From Halorubrum ruber (lineage in GTDB: Archaea > Halobacteriota > Halobacteria > Halobacteriales > Haloferacaceae): a stretch of DNA of 64,000 nt. Location: contig NZ_CP073695.1 in assembly GCF_018228765.1 (NCBI RefSeq), positions 1,674,001 to 1,738,000 of the forward strand, written 5' to 3'. The notes beneath the pieces were generated by a model. The model was given only the letters and a program-made list of their open reading frames with translations, ran no database searches and was not told the origin of the DNA. Positions 48,356-57,401 of the stretch are shown here, piece by piece; the first letter of the stretch is position 1, and each line of letters begins with the position of its first letter. Made by a program: the position numbers and the translations under genes.

Positions 48356-48728
48356 CGGTCAACACGTACCCCCCGTCGCGGCCGCTGTACCGAACTCGGT
48401 TTCGTTCTTGGAGGTCGTCGAGCGTCGCCTCCAGCTCGTCCTCGACGTCGCCGACCACCGCCTCGACGAGTTCGTCCCACGAGCAGGGGCCTGATTCGAG
48501 AGCCGCCCGGACGCCCCTTTCGAGGTCATGACCCCCGGGGTCAGCGCCCTCGGAATCGGGTTCCTCGCGCTCGCCGGAGTCGACCGGCGCGAACCCCTTG
48601 CGTCCGGCCTGTACCATCGTCCTGACGAACTCGCTCAGCGACATGTCGAGTTCGTCGGCGTGGTCGCGCCACAGCTCCTTCTGTTCTGTCGGCACGTACG
48701 TCTTCACCGACTGTCGATCGCCTCCCAT
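48348..48728 (-). CDS. Small ribbon-helix-helix-like protein paired with the recombinase (possibly DUF5805)
   Basis: A 126-residue protein. The N-terminal part (SVKTYVPTEQKELWRDHADELDMSLSEFVRTMVQAG) looks like a ribbon-helix-helix or CopG-type DNA-binding domain. A charged linker follows, then a small winged-helix-like C-terminus (SWDELVEAVVGDVEDELEATLDDLQERNRVRYSGRDGGYVL). It overlaps the recombinase start by 8 bases and so is co-translated. A role as accessory factor or regulator of the recombinase is inferred. Confidence 0.75.
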   Translation of the reverse strand: MGGDRQSVKTYVPTEQKELWRDHADELDMSLSEFVRTMVQAGRKGFAPVDSGEREEPDSEGADPGGHDLERGVRAALESGPCSWDELVEAVVGDVEDELEATLDDLQERNRVRYSGRDGGYVLTDE

Positions 48729-49142
48729 CGTTCTCGGACGACGGTTCTCACGGCCGCGACTTCAATCTATCCCAGATTTGCGGATAAGGATTCTTATCTC
48801 GGCGAGTAGTACCCTATATTCGCTGCTACGTAAGTAATATCCTAAATTCTAGTACCCCACATCGCGATCTCGGAGTCCAGATATTCGGATATCTCTTCGA
48901 GTAGCATGCCGCACCCAAACGCCCCCGAAGTTCGCCGCTCTCGAATCCCTCTCGGCCGGCTCGGTAATGGTCCCGAGTATTCGGGCACGGCCCGCGTTGC
49001 GTCGTCGGCAGTAGTTCGGGAGGGTCGCGTGGATCGCAGATGGTTAATTTGCGAAACTCGCGACGAATCGATCCCACGCGTCGGGACCGAATCCATCTTC
49101 GTCCGCACGCATATATTTTATACCGCTATACGATACGTGGAC
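48729..49142. other. Non-coding, AT-rich, palindrome-rich region upstream of the recombinase pair
   Basis: 414 bases, clearly more AT-rich than the genes around it. It has perfect inverted repeats GATAAG-GATT-CTTATC (48783-48798), AGATAT-TCGG-ATATCT (48879-48894) and CCCGA-GTAT-TCGGG (48972-48985), and a reverse-strand TATA-like block (about 49111-49122). An 84-codon reverse frame (48842-49096) begins about 25 bases below that TATA block but has low GC at third positions and a basic composition, so it is not called as a gene. Confidence 0.6.
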
Positions 49143-50048
49143 TCAGACCCGGATCTCCGAGTCGGCCGCCTCGTGTTCGAGCGCCCGCAGGACGCTGGAG
49201 ACCGAATCGTCCGTTTCGGCCGCGTTACGCATCAGAACCGTCTCGCTGGGGAAGAGGTGTTCACCGACGCTGAGCCCGTGTTCGCGCGCCGTCGACCCGG
49301 TGACAGTGAGGTACACGCCGAGTCCGACCCGGGCGATCGCGGCCTCTTCCTCCTCGTCCGCCTCGGGATAGACGAACTCGACGCCGTTGAGCGCGTCGGT
49401 GCCCAACACCGCGGTGACGAGGCGCTCGTACCGCGGCGAGATACACAGTGGCCCCTCGTAGTCGTCGAGATACGCCCGGTCGAACGTCGTGTTCGGCGCC
49501 CGCCGGTCCTCGCGTCCCATCAGGGTGTGGTACACCGTGTCGCCGAGCCCGGTCACGACGCGCACGTCGGTGTCGACCGGGTCGATGCGGTCGTTGATGT
49601 CCGAAATGTTGCCGAGCCCGGCGTCGCGAATCCCGACCACCTCCTCTAAGACGAGGTCCGCGGAGTCGAATCCGAGCGCGAACTCGTGGGTTCGAAGCGC
49701 GCGGAACGGCTCCTCGCGACCGACGAGCTTGACCGTCACGTCGCCCAGATCGACCGTTGCGGCGTCGAAGACGATCCGGCGGGGCTTCCCGTTCCGATCG
49801 TCGCGCATCAGCGTGAACTCCGGCTCTGCCGTCGTCGTCGGGTCCGAGTACTCCGCGAGCCGATCGTAGGGGCCGGCGTCGGCGTCGACCGACCCCTTCG
49901 TGACGGCCTTCTCGTATCGGAGCGTGTTGCTCACGCTGTCCGCGAGCCGGTCGAGACGGTCGTCGGCCGAGACGGCCGCAATCCGCTCTAAGACGGCTTC
50001 GAGCGGGCGTCCCTTGCGGGGGACGGCGACCGGAACCGGATCTGTCAT
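49143..50048 (-). CDS. HisG-like (ATP phosphoribosyltransferase-fold) protein, function uncertain
   Basis: A 301-residue acidic protein. The N-terminus VPVAVPRKGRPLEAVLERI resembles the first strand and loop of HisG (ALPNKGR). Later segments (VVTGLGDTVYHTLMGRED, RYERLVTAVLG, NGVEFVYPEADEEE) are compatible with a periplasmic-binding-type two-domain fold. No clear PRPP-binding loop was found, so enzyme activity is doubtful. A reverse TATA-like GTAAAACG (50071-50078) lies about 25 bases upstream of the start. Confidence 0.55.
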   Translation of the reverse strand: MTDPVPVAVPRKGRPLEAVLERIAAVSADDRLDRLADSVSNTLRYEKAVTKGSVDADAGPYDRLAEYSDPTTTAEPEFTLMRDDRNGKPRRIVFDAATVDLGDVTVKLVGREEPFRALRTHEFALGFDSADLVLEEVVGIRDAGLGNISDINDRIDPVDTDVRVVTGLGDTVYHTLMGREDRRAPNTTFDRAYLDDYEGPLCISPRYERLVTAVLGTDALNGVEFVYPEADEEEEAAIARVGLGVYLTVTGSTAREHGLSVGEHLFPSETVLMRNAAETDDSVSSVLRALEHEAADSEIRV

Positions 50049-50156
50049 TGACCGATCTGCGACCGCGCGCGTAAAACGGGTTGCGTTTTTGAACCGGGGT
50101 GACGGAGGCCGACGGCGTCGTTCCGCGCCGACGGCGCCACGTCGAGAACAGGTGAG

Positions 50157-51908
50157 TTAGGGCCCGAAGGCCTCGTTGAGACGCGAGCGGAACTCGTCCA
50201 GCTCTTCGAGGTGCTCGTTGATCTCGTCTAACTCGGCCGCCACGTCGTCGAGGTCCTCCCCGAGACGGTCCTCGATGTCGGTGAGCCGCGCGTCGACCTC
50301 CGCGAGATCGTCCCACAGGTCGTCGAACTCCTCGTCGAAGCGGTCGAGGCCGGACTCCACGTCGTCGACGCGCTTCGCAGCGTCAGCGGCGCGCTCCTCG
50401 GCGTCTTCGGCCAGATCCTCGGCGATCTCGGCCCGCTCGGCAGCCCTGTCGACCTCCTCGTACAGCGTCTCGACGTCGTCGCCCAGGTCGTCGACCGTCT
50501 CCGCGACGGTTTCGGCCTCCGTTTCGACCCGGTCGACGTCGGCGGCGAGGTCGTCCACGTCGGTCTCGACCGTCGAGACGGCGTCCCGGACCGACTCGAC
50601 GCTCTCGTCAACGGTCGCGACCTCGTCTTCGACAGCCCGCACGTCCGCTTCCACGCCGCGCACGTCGCCTTCGACCGCCTCAACGTCGTCTTCGACCGCG
50701 TCCACCCGCTCGTCGACCGCATCCACCGCGTCGGAGGTAGAGTCGACCGCGGAGTCGACGCGGTCGATGTCCGACGCAATCGTCTCTCGCTCCTCGTCGG
50801 CCGCGTCGAGCCGGTCGTCGAGGGCGTCGACCTCGGACTCGACGGCGTCGACGCGCTCGTCGATCCCGTCGAGGATCTCGCGCGCCGTCCCCTCGCCGTC
50901 GATGAACTCCGCGAGCGCGTCGGCGTACGCCTCGATGTCGGCCACGCTCGACTGGAGGCGGGCGATCCGCACGTCGACGCTGCGCGGGACGCCGCCCTCG
51001 AACGCCCCCTCGATGGTCTCGATGTCCTCCTCGTCGGCCGCGCCGGAGCGGATCTCGGCCGCGAGGGCCGCCGCGAGGCCGCCCTCGCCGGGCAGCGTCG
51101 CGGGCTCGTCACGCTCGTCCGCTTCCGTCTCGTCGATTTCAGGCGTTTCGTCGGGCTCCTCGTCGTCTGCCGGTTCGGATTCAGCCTCCGTCGCGGCACC
51201 GATCGGGTCACCCTCGTGAGCGGTCACGGCGGCCGTGCCCTCGTCGACCGCGCGAGGTTCGGGGGCGTCGGCTTCCTCGTCGAGTTCCGGTTCGTCGTCC
51301 TCGTCGAACTCCGGCTCCTCGGCGTCGGCGTCCGGTTCCGCATCGTCCTCTGTCGCTTCGTCCTCGCCCTCAACGGACTCCGCGTCGGCCTCCTCGGTTT
51401 CGGACGCCTCGTCGGGCTCTCTCGCGGGATCCTCCGGCAACAGCTCGTCGTCCTCCGCCATTCCGGGGAGGGTCGCGCGGTCGCCGGAGAGCACCTCTCG
51501 CACCGCGTCCGTGTCGCCGGCGCCGAGGACGTCCTCTATCTCCTCGCCGACCGGAACATGTTCGATCACGGGCGTCCCGAGGAATCCGTCGAGGTCGGGG
51601 TCGTCGTCGCGGATCCCGAACACCGTCTCCACGGTCTCGTCGGGGTCGATCACGCGTTCGAACTCCACGCGGTGGTCCTTGTACGCCGTCCAGTTCTCGC
51701 TCTCGTACTCCGGGTGGAACCCCACCCGATCCATCGGGAACGACTCCGGGATCCGGTCGACGATACGCACCCGTACGGGGTCCTCGCGGTGCGAAGAGAG
51801 GGTGTACATCACCGCGGGCACGGGGAACGCGTCGTCCGTGAAGGATTTCTCGACGCGGATTCCGTCCTCGTCGACGGTCGTGGCCGCCTCCGCCGTCCGT
51901 TCGCTCAT
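50157..51908 (-). CDS. Long acidic coiled-coil protein, haloarchaeal, unknown function
   Basis: A 583-residue protein. Residues 1-130 form a folded domain of beta type (VEKSFTDDAFPVPAVMYTLSSHREDPVRVRIVDRIPESFP, resembling surface-associated domains). Residues 150-280 are Asp/Glu-rich disordered. Residues 300-575 are a long coiled coil of heptads with many VDDV, AVESEVDAL and VETDVDDL repeats. No signal peptide or transmembrane helix is seen. A reverse TATA (GCTTAAATTC, 51931-51940) lies about 27 bases before the start. A structural or chromosome-organising role is possible but only a guess. Confidence 0.72.
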   Translation of the reverse strand: MSERTAEAATTVDEDGIRVEKSFTDDAFPVPAVMYTLSSHREDPVRVRIVDRIPESFPMDRVGFHPEYESENWTAYKDHRVEFERVIDPDETVETVFGIRDDDPDLDGFLGTPVIEHVPVGEEIEDVLGAGDTDAVREVLSGDRATLPGMAEDDELLPEDPAREPDEASETEEADAESVEGEDEATEDDAEPDADAEEPEFDEDDEPELDEEADAPEPRAVDEGTAAVTAHEGDPIGAATEAESEPADDEEPDETPEIDETEADERDEPATLPGEGGLAAALAAEIRSGAADEEDIETIEGAFEGGVPRSVDVRIARLQSSVADIEAYADALAEFIDGEGTAREILDGIDERVDAVESEVDALDDRLDAADEERETIASDIDRVDSAVDSTSDAVDAVDERVDAVEDDVEAVEGDVRGVEADVRAVEDEVATVDESVESVRDAVSTVETDVDDLAADVDRVETEAETVAETVDDLGDDVETLYEEVDRAAERAEIAEDLAEDAEERAADAAKRVDDVESGLDRFDEEFDDLWDDLAEVDARLTDIEDRLGEDLDDVAAELDEINEHLEELDEFRSRLNEAFGP

Positions 51909-52001
51909 ACCCGCACGTCCCGGAGCAGGGGCTTAAATTCCACGGGCCGGGTTTCGTGGTTGATAACCGAAACGCCGGGAAAGCGGCCGTTCGGCTCCCG
52001 T

Positions 52002-52835
52002 TTACAGGTCGATCCGATCACCGATCTCGACTATCTCTAACCGCTCCGGCGACTCGTAGCTCCGGACGTGGTCGTGGAGCGCGGTCGGGTCGGCGGTCAG
52101 CCCCTTCCACATGTCCCAGTGGGTCGGCACCAACCGGTCGAGGTCGAGGTCGTTCGCGGCCGTCGCGATCTCGTTCTCGTCGCTGTACCACTTCGTCTGG
52201 ACCGGCTCGCCCGTCTCCTTGTCCGGAATCGTCCCCTCGGAGCCGAACGCGAGGATACCGAGGTCGATGTCGAACCGCTCCGCGAGTCCCGTAAAGGACG
52301 GCGAAGGCTTGCTGTCGCCGGCGTGGAACACCGTGCCCGCGTCGTGTTCGATGACGTAGCCGACCGGGTGGGTAGCGTCGGCGTCGTGCGTCTCGACGAC
52401 GTGGACGGTGAACTCCCCGATCCGCAGCTCGTCGCCCTCCCGAACCTCGGTGAAGGCGGCCTCGCTCACCGCGTACTCCTCGGTCCACGCCTCCTCCTCG
52501 CGCGCGACCGCGAGCGAGTCGTCGGGCGCGACGAGGTCGGCGTCGGTGTTCGCTAAGATCGGTGCCTGCGAGGGGCCGTGGACGTGATCCGTGTGCTCGT
52601 GGGTGGCCAAGACCGCGTCAGCCGCCTCGACGTCTTCGGGATCGAAGGGTATCGGTATCATGCGGATCGTCCGCGGCGGGTCGCCCGTGCCGACGTACGG
52701 GTCGATCCAGATAACGGTCCCCTCGCTTCCCTTGATCGCGAAGCCGTTACAGCCCAGATACCACAGCGCCACCGTGTCGGGGTCGGCGTCCGCGATCGCG
52801 CGCGGCAGCCAGTCGCCCCAGTCGGAGTCGACCAT
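52002..52835 (-). CDS. Metallo-beta-lactamase-fold hydrolase (UlaG-like)
   Basis: A 277-residue metal-dependent hydrolase. The zinc motif ATHEHTDHVHG, the strand GTVIWIDPYVG before it, the later VVETHDADATHPVGY, VFHAGDSKPSPSF (metal-binding Asp) and VPTHWDMW fit the UlaG/L-ascorbate-6-phosphate lactonase branch of the superfamily. The substrate is unknown. The ATG at 52835 was chosen because a reverse TATA (GTAATTATTC, 52861-52870) lies 26-35 bases upstream and the longer frame upstream is AT-rich. Confidence 0.8.
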   Translation of the reverse strand: MVDSDWGDWLPRAIADADPDTVALWYLGCNGFAIKGSEGTVIWIDPYVGTGDPPRTIRMIPIPFDPEDVEAADAVLATHEHTDHVHGPSQAPILANTDADLVAPDDSLAVAREEEAWTEEYAVSEAAFTEVREGDELRIGEFTVHVVETHDADATHPVGYVIEHDAGTVFHAGDSKPSPSFTGLAERFDIDLGILAFGSEGTIPDKETGEPVQTKWYSDENEIATAANDLDLDRLVPTHWDMWKGLTADPTALHDHVRSYESPERLEIVEIGDRIDL

Positions 52836-53055
52836 GGGCGTCGATGCGGATGCGGCGGGGGTAATTATTCCGGAGTGCGTCCGAATTGGTGGCCCAATGC
52901 CGATATCCGTTGCTCCTGAAACGACAAAAATCTGTTCGACCCCGAACAAATAAATCATATGTCGCTATACTAAATACAGGCCGAATCGAAACGATAGGCG
53001 GTCACCGAGTATCCTCGCGAAACCCGGCCACTGCGTCCGGTCGGGGGCGACGCGG

Positions 53056-53709
53056 TCAGCCGCGAAAGAGGTTGACGACCTCGTCGACGACGTCGGACTC
53101 CACCGCGAGGATGTACCGTTCGGAGGCCTCCAGCATCGTTTCGGGGCCGGCGAGACCGTCCCGGTCCGCGGTGGAGATGAGGAGGCTCCCGGCGGGGAGG
53201 GCGACCTCGTCGAGTCGTCTCCCCGCCACCGGGGCCGACTCGGCGACCGTCACCTCGATGATGTCGAGGTCGGCGGTGGGGTACACGAGCGTCCGAATCC
53301 CCTCGCCCGTGAGCATGTCGGCCGCGTGGTCGCCGCCGAGCGACTGCGGGAGGAGGGTGGCGTCGACGACCTCGTCGTGGTCCGGCTCCGTGGCCGTCTC
53401 CGATCGGGCGAGCGTCCGGATCGACGGCTCGAGGTAGTGGGCCGTCAGGCAGATCTCCGTGTTCGTCTCCGTCTCGTCGGTGAGCGCCGCGATCGCGTCG
53501 GCGTCGCCGAGGTCCGCCTGCCTGAGGATCGACTGGTCCGTGGCGTCGCCGTGGATCACCGGTCCGAGGTACGCGTCGGCCAGCTCCTCGACGCGGTCCC
53601 CGTCGACCTCGATCAGCAGCACTTCGTGTCCCTGCTCCGTGAGGTTCTCCGCGGTCCGCAGCCCGACCCGGCCCCCGCCGGCGATGACGAACCGCTTCGT
53701 TCGGGTCAT
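53056..53709 (-). CDS. TrkA-type RCK/KTN potassium-channel regulatory protein
   Basis: A 217-residue protein. The N-terminal RCK_N Rossmann domain begins VIAGGGRVGLRTAENL with the glycine-rich NAD(H)-binding loop, then IEVDGDR and HGDATDQSILRQA. The C-terminal RCK_C domain is residues about 140-217 (DLDIIEVTVAESAPVAGRRLDEVALPAGSLLISTADRDG). It should bind nucleotide and gate a K+ or cation transporter. It is divergent from an APC permease, which is flanked on its other side by a second TrkA gene. Confidence 0.88.
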   Translation of the reverse strand: MTRTKRFVIAGGGRVGLRTAENLTEQGHEVLLIEVDGDRVEELADAYLGPVIHGDATDQSILRQADLGDADAIAALTDETETNTEICLTAHYLEPSIRTLARSETATEPDHDEVVDATLLPQSLGGDHAADMLTGEGIRTLVYPTADLDIIEVTVAESAPVAGRRLDEVALPAGSLLISTADRDGLAGPETMLEASERYILAVESDVVDEVVNLFRG

Positions 53710-53912
53710 GTGCCGGATCTCGGCCCGCAGCGCCTTCAATCCGGCCGACGTTCCTACACGTCCGGAACGCCGGACACGGGCACCGCGGATAAACCGTTAT
53801 CAGCCCACGACACGATTCCCAGGTCGGGGAAACTCTCACCGGATATGAAGTGGTCGAGACCGTCCGGATCCGAGCGTACGATGGACGAACTCGGACGCGG
53901 GGCTTCCGAGCG

Positions 53913-55367
53913 ATGAGTGGGGAACAGACCCGGTCCCCCGAGGCCGAACTGGGGCTGCTCGACGCGACGATGATCGGAATGGGAGCGATGATCGGCGCCG
54001 GCATCTTCGTGTTGACCGGATTGGCCGCCGAGATCGCGGGCCCGGCGGCGATCGTCGTCTTCGCGTTGAACGGCGTCGTCACCGCCTTCACCGGACTTTC
54101 GTACGCCGAGCTCGCCAGCTCGATCCCGAAGAGCGGCGGCGGGTACGCCTTCGTCCGCGAGATCTTCGACGACCTCTCGTCGTTCATCATGGGGTGGATG
54201 CTCTGGTTCGCCTACATGATCGCGGGGGCGCTGTACGCGCTCGGGTTCGCCCCGAACTTCCTCGAACTGCTTCACGTGTACGGGGTCGTCCGACCGCCGG
54301 AGGAGGTCGGCGCCCTCGCCCTGCCGGTCGTCGACGCGGCGGTCCCGACGGGGTTCCTGCTGGCGTTCGCCGCGGTGTTCGGGCTCGTCGCGCTCAACGC
54401 CGTCTCGACCGCCGCCAGCGGGAGCGCCGAGACGGTGTTCACGATCATCAAGGTGGCGATCCTGCTGGTGTTCGTCGCCTTCGGGCTAGCGTCGCCGATG
54501 TTCTCGGGCGCCGAGTTCCAGCCGCTGTTCCCCGAAGGGAGCGGCGCGGCCGCCGTGCTGCCGGCGATGGGGCTCACCTTCATCGCCTTCGAGGGGTACG
54601 ACCTCATCACCACCGTCACGGAGGAGGTGGAGAACCCCCGCGAGAACATCCCGAAGGCGATCTTCGCGAGCCTCGCGGTCACCGTGGTCGTCTACCTGGC
54701 GGTCGTCGCCGTCGCCGTCGGGACGCTCGGCGCGAGCGGACTCGCCGAGGCGGGGGAGGCGGGGATCGCCGAGGCGGCGACCTCGTTCATGCCGACCGGA
54801 CTGCCGATCATTCAGAACGGCGGCGCGCTCGTCGTCTTCGGCGCGGTGTTCTCGACGCTGACGGCGCTGAACGCGGTCGTGATCGCCTCCTCTCGGGTCG
54901 CGTTCTCGATGGGGCGCGAGGGGCAGCTGCTCCCCTCGTTCGGCCAGATCCACCACCGGTACGGGACGCCGTTCGTCGCGATCCTCGCCAGCGCGGTGGT
55001 GATGCTCGGCTCGGTCGCGCTGCCGACCCAGAGCGCCGGCAACATGTCGAGCCTGTTTTTCCTGCTGTCGTTCGTCATCGTCAACGTCGCGGCGATCAGG
55101 CTCCGCCGGGAGCGCCCGAACATGCACCGCCCCTACGAGATGCCGTTCTACCCCGCCCCGCCGCTGATCGGAATCGCGCTCAACCTGGTCCTGACGGGCG
55201 TGCTCGTGGAGTACCTGCTGCGGACGGACCCGCTGGCGTTGGGGCTCAGCGCCGGATGGATCCTGCTCGGCGGGGCCGCGTACCTCACCCTCAACAGGCT
55301 GCGCGCGGAGCCGGACTCCGGGCCGGCGGCCGCCGAGGCCGAGATGACCACGGAGACGGAGGACTGA
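53913..55367 (+). CDS. APC-superfamily amino acid/cation permease
   Basis: A 484-residue transporter with about 12 helices. LLDATMIGMGAMIGAGIFVLTG is the GAGIF motif of helix 1. FTGLSYAELASSIPKSGGGYAFV, GYDLITTVTEEVENPRENIPKAI (the conserved PEE-like loop) and VIASSRVAFSMGREG follow. The start ATG 53913 precedes the first helix by about 15 residues. Being flanked by two TrkA regulators suggests cation-coupled or K+-linked transport under nucleotide control. Confidence 0.85.
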   Translation: MSGEQTRSPEAELGLLDATMIGMGAMIGAGIFVLTGLAAEIAGPAAIVVFALNGVVTAFTGLSYAELASSIPKSGGGYAFVREIFDDLSSFIMGWMLWFAYMIAGALYALGFAPNFLELLHVYGVVRPPEEVGALALPVVDAAVPTGFLLAFAAVFGLVALNAVSTAASGSAETVFTIIKVAILLVFVAFGLASPMFSGAEFQPLFPEGSGAAAVLPAMGLTFIAFEGYDLITTVTEEVENPRENIPKAIFASLAVTVVVYLAVVAVAVGTLGASGLAEAGEAGIAEAATSFMPTGLPIIQNGGALVVFGAVFSTLTALNAVVIASSRVAFSMGREGQLLPSFGQIHHRYGTPFVAILASAVVMLGSVALPTQSAGNMSSLFFLLSFVIVNVAAIRLRRERPNMHRPYEMPFYPAPPLIGIALNLVLTGVLVEYLLRTDPLALGLSAGWILLGGAAYLTLNRLRAEPDSGPAAAEAEMTTETED

Positions 55368-55371
55368 ACCC

Positions 55372-56025
55372 ATGCCAAGCTCACTCGACATCGTGATTGC
55401 GGGCGGCGGACGCGTCGGCTTCCAGACGGCGGAGATCCTCGCGGACCGCGGCCACGAGGTGACGATCGTCGAACGCGACGAGGCGGTCGTCTCCGAGATC
55501 GCCGACGAGTGGATCGCGACGGTGATCCGCGGCGACGCGACGAACCCCGACATCATCGAACAGGCGGGCATCGAGGACGCCGACGCCATCGCCGCGCTTA
55601 CCGGCGAGACGGGGCTGAACCTCGCGGTCTGTCTGGCGGCCTCGGAGCTGTCCCCGGGGATCCGGACGGTCGCCCGAATCGACCGCACCGCCGGCGAGGC
55701 GTACACGCGCTTCGTCGACGCGGTGCTGTTCCCCGAGCGGGCCGGGGCCCGGGTGGCGGCGAACGAGGTCCTCGGCAGCGACGTCCAGACGCTGGCCGAC
55801 GTGACGGGAAACCTCGACATCATGCTCATCCGCGTCGCGGAGGGGGCGCCGGCGGCCGGGAAGTCGCTCACGGAGGTCCGCTTCCCCGCGGGCGCGGTGG
55901 TCGTCTCCGACGCCGACGGCCACCGGATCGCCCGCTCCGACACGTCGCTGACCCCGGGCGAGCGCTACGTCGTCGCCGTCGAGCCCGACGTCGCCGACGA
56001 GGTCATGAACCTGTTACAAGGGTAG
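55372..56025 (+). CDS. TrkA-type RCK/KTN regulatory protein
   Basis: A 217-residue protein parallel to the gene at 53056: VIAGGGRVGFQTAEIL, VERDEAVVSEI, RGDATNPDIIEQAGIEDADAIAALTGE, then the RCK_C domain (DIMLIRVAEGAPAAGKSLTEVRFPAGAVVVSDADGHR). It lies 4 bases after the APC permease stop, so the two are almost certainly co-transcribed. Confidence 0.88.
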   Translation: MPSSLDIVIAGGGRVGFQTAEILADRGHEVTIVERDEAVVSEIADEWIATVIRGDATNPDIIEQAGIEDADAIAALTGETGLNLAVCLAASELSPGIRTVARIDRTAGEAYTRFVDAVLFPERAGARVAANEVLGSDVQTLADVTGNLDIMLIRVAEGAPAAGKSLTEVRFPAGAVVVSDADGHRIARSDTSLTPGERYVVAVEPDVADEVMNLLQG

Positions 56026-56054
56026 AAGGGCCGCTCTCGGGGGCTCGACCGCGG

Positions 56055-57401
56055 TCACCGCCCGCCGGGCGTCCACTCGGCGCCGTCGAGCTCGCGGTGT
56101 GTGAAGGGGAGCGCGTCCTCGCCGCTGTAGCTCGCGACGAGGTGGCCGTCGCCTTCGAGGTAGTACTTGTACGTCGTCAGCCCCTCCAGACCGACCGGGC
56201 CGCGGGCGTGGATCTTCCCGGTGGAGATGCCGACCTCGGCGCCGAGCCCGTAGCGGTAGCCGTCCGCGAACCGCGTCGAGGCGTTGTGGAAGACGCTCGC
56301 GGCGTCGACGCCGGTCATGAACGCCTCGGCGGTCTCCGAGTCTTCGGTGATGACCGACTCCGTGTGTTTCGAGCCGTGCTCGTTGACGTGGTCGATCGCG
56401 TCGTACGCGTCGTCAACCACCTTGATCGACAGTTCGAGGTCGCCGTACTCCGTGTCCCAGTCCTCCTCGGTCGCGGGGTCGACGTCGACGACCTCGCGGG
56501 TTCGCTCGTCGCCGCGCAGTTCGACGCCGGCGTCCTCGTAGCGCGCGACGAGGTCCGGGAGGAAGGTCTCTGCGACGGATTCGTGGACGAGCAGCGTCTC
56601 GACCGCGTTACACACCGCCGGGTACTGGACCTTCGCGTCGAAGGCGACGTCCGCGGCCATCTCCAGGTCGGCGTCGGCGTCGACGTAGACGTGACAGATC
56701 CCCTCAGTGTGGCCTAAAACGGGGATCTGGGTGTTCTCTTGAATGTAGGAGACGAACTCCGAGGAGCCGCGCGGCATCACGAGGTCGACGCGGTCGTCGA
56801 GCTCGAGCAGGCGGTCGACCTCTTCGTGCGCCTCGATGAGGGCGGCCCAGCCGTCGGGCAGGTCGGCGGTCGCCTCGACGATCGCCTCGTACAGCACGCG
56901 GTTCGACTCGCTGGCCTCACTGCCGCCCTTGAGGACGACCGCATTCCCGGATTTCAACGCGAGCGCCGCGATCTGGACCAAGGCGTCGGGCCGCGACTCG
57001 AACACCGTCGCGACGACGCCGATCGGCACCGCGACCCGGTACAGCTCCAGGTTCTCGTCGAGCTCGCGCGCCGCGAGCGTCTCGCCGAGCGGGTCGTCCT
57101 GTGCGGCGACCGACTCGACCATCGACGCGATCTCCTCGACCTTCGTCTCGTCCAGCTTCAGCCGGTCGACCAGCGCCTGCGTGTACTCGCCGTCCGCGAG
57201 CATCGCCTCCGCCTCCTCGACGTCGACCGCGTTCGCTTCGAGGATCTCGGCCTCCCGCTCGCGGATCGCGTCGGCGATCGACCGGAGCGCCTCGTTCCGG
57301 GTCGCCTCGTCCGCGTTCGCGAGGCGCAACGCGGCGCTCTCGGCCCGGCGGGCCAGCTCGTCGGTGTCGGCCTCGACATCCGTGGTGTGGCTCTCACTCA
57401 T
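56055..57401 (-). CDS. proA: Glutamate-5-semialdehyde dehydrogenase (gamma-glutamyl phosphate reductase)
   Basis: A 448-residue enzyme reducing gamma-glutamyl phosphate with NADPH, the second step of proline synthesis. Blocks [46 protein letters not shown] and the catalytic Cys264 ([12 protein letters not shown]) are present, as is [25 protein letters not shown]. The ATG at 57401 was chosen over the GTG at 57410; it overlaps proB by 8 bases. It is the last gene of the proC-proB-proA operon. Confidence 0.93.
   Translation of the reverse strand: MSESHTTDVEADTDELARRAESAALRLANADEATRNEALRSIADAIREREAEILEANAVDVEEAEAMLADGEYTQALVDRLKLDETKVEEIASMVESVAAQDDPLGETLAARELDENLELYRVAVPIGVVATVFESRPDALVQIAALALKSGNAVVLKGGSEASESNRVLYEAIVEATADLPDGWAALIEAHEEVDRLLELDDRVDLVMPRGSSEFVSYIQENTQIPVLGHTEGICHVYVDADADLEMAADVAFDAKVQYPAVCNAVETLLVHESVAETFLPDLVARYEDAGVELRGDERTREVVDVDPATEEDWDTEYGDLELSIKVVDDAYDAIDHVNEHGSKHTESVITEDSETAEAFMTGVDAASVFHNASTRFADGYRYGLGAEVGISTGKIHARGPVGLEGLTTYKYYLEGDGHLVASYSGEDALPFTHRELDGAEWTPGGR

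Noticed and set aside
48842..49096. 84-codon reverse frame downstream of a TATA block
   Set aside because: Third codon positions are not GC-rich and the peptide is basic, unlike neighbouring halophilic proteins; kept only as a transcript candidate.
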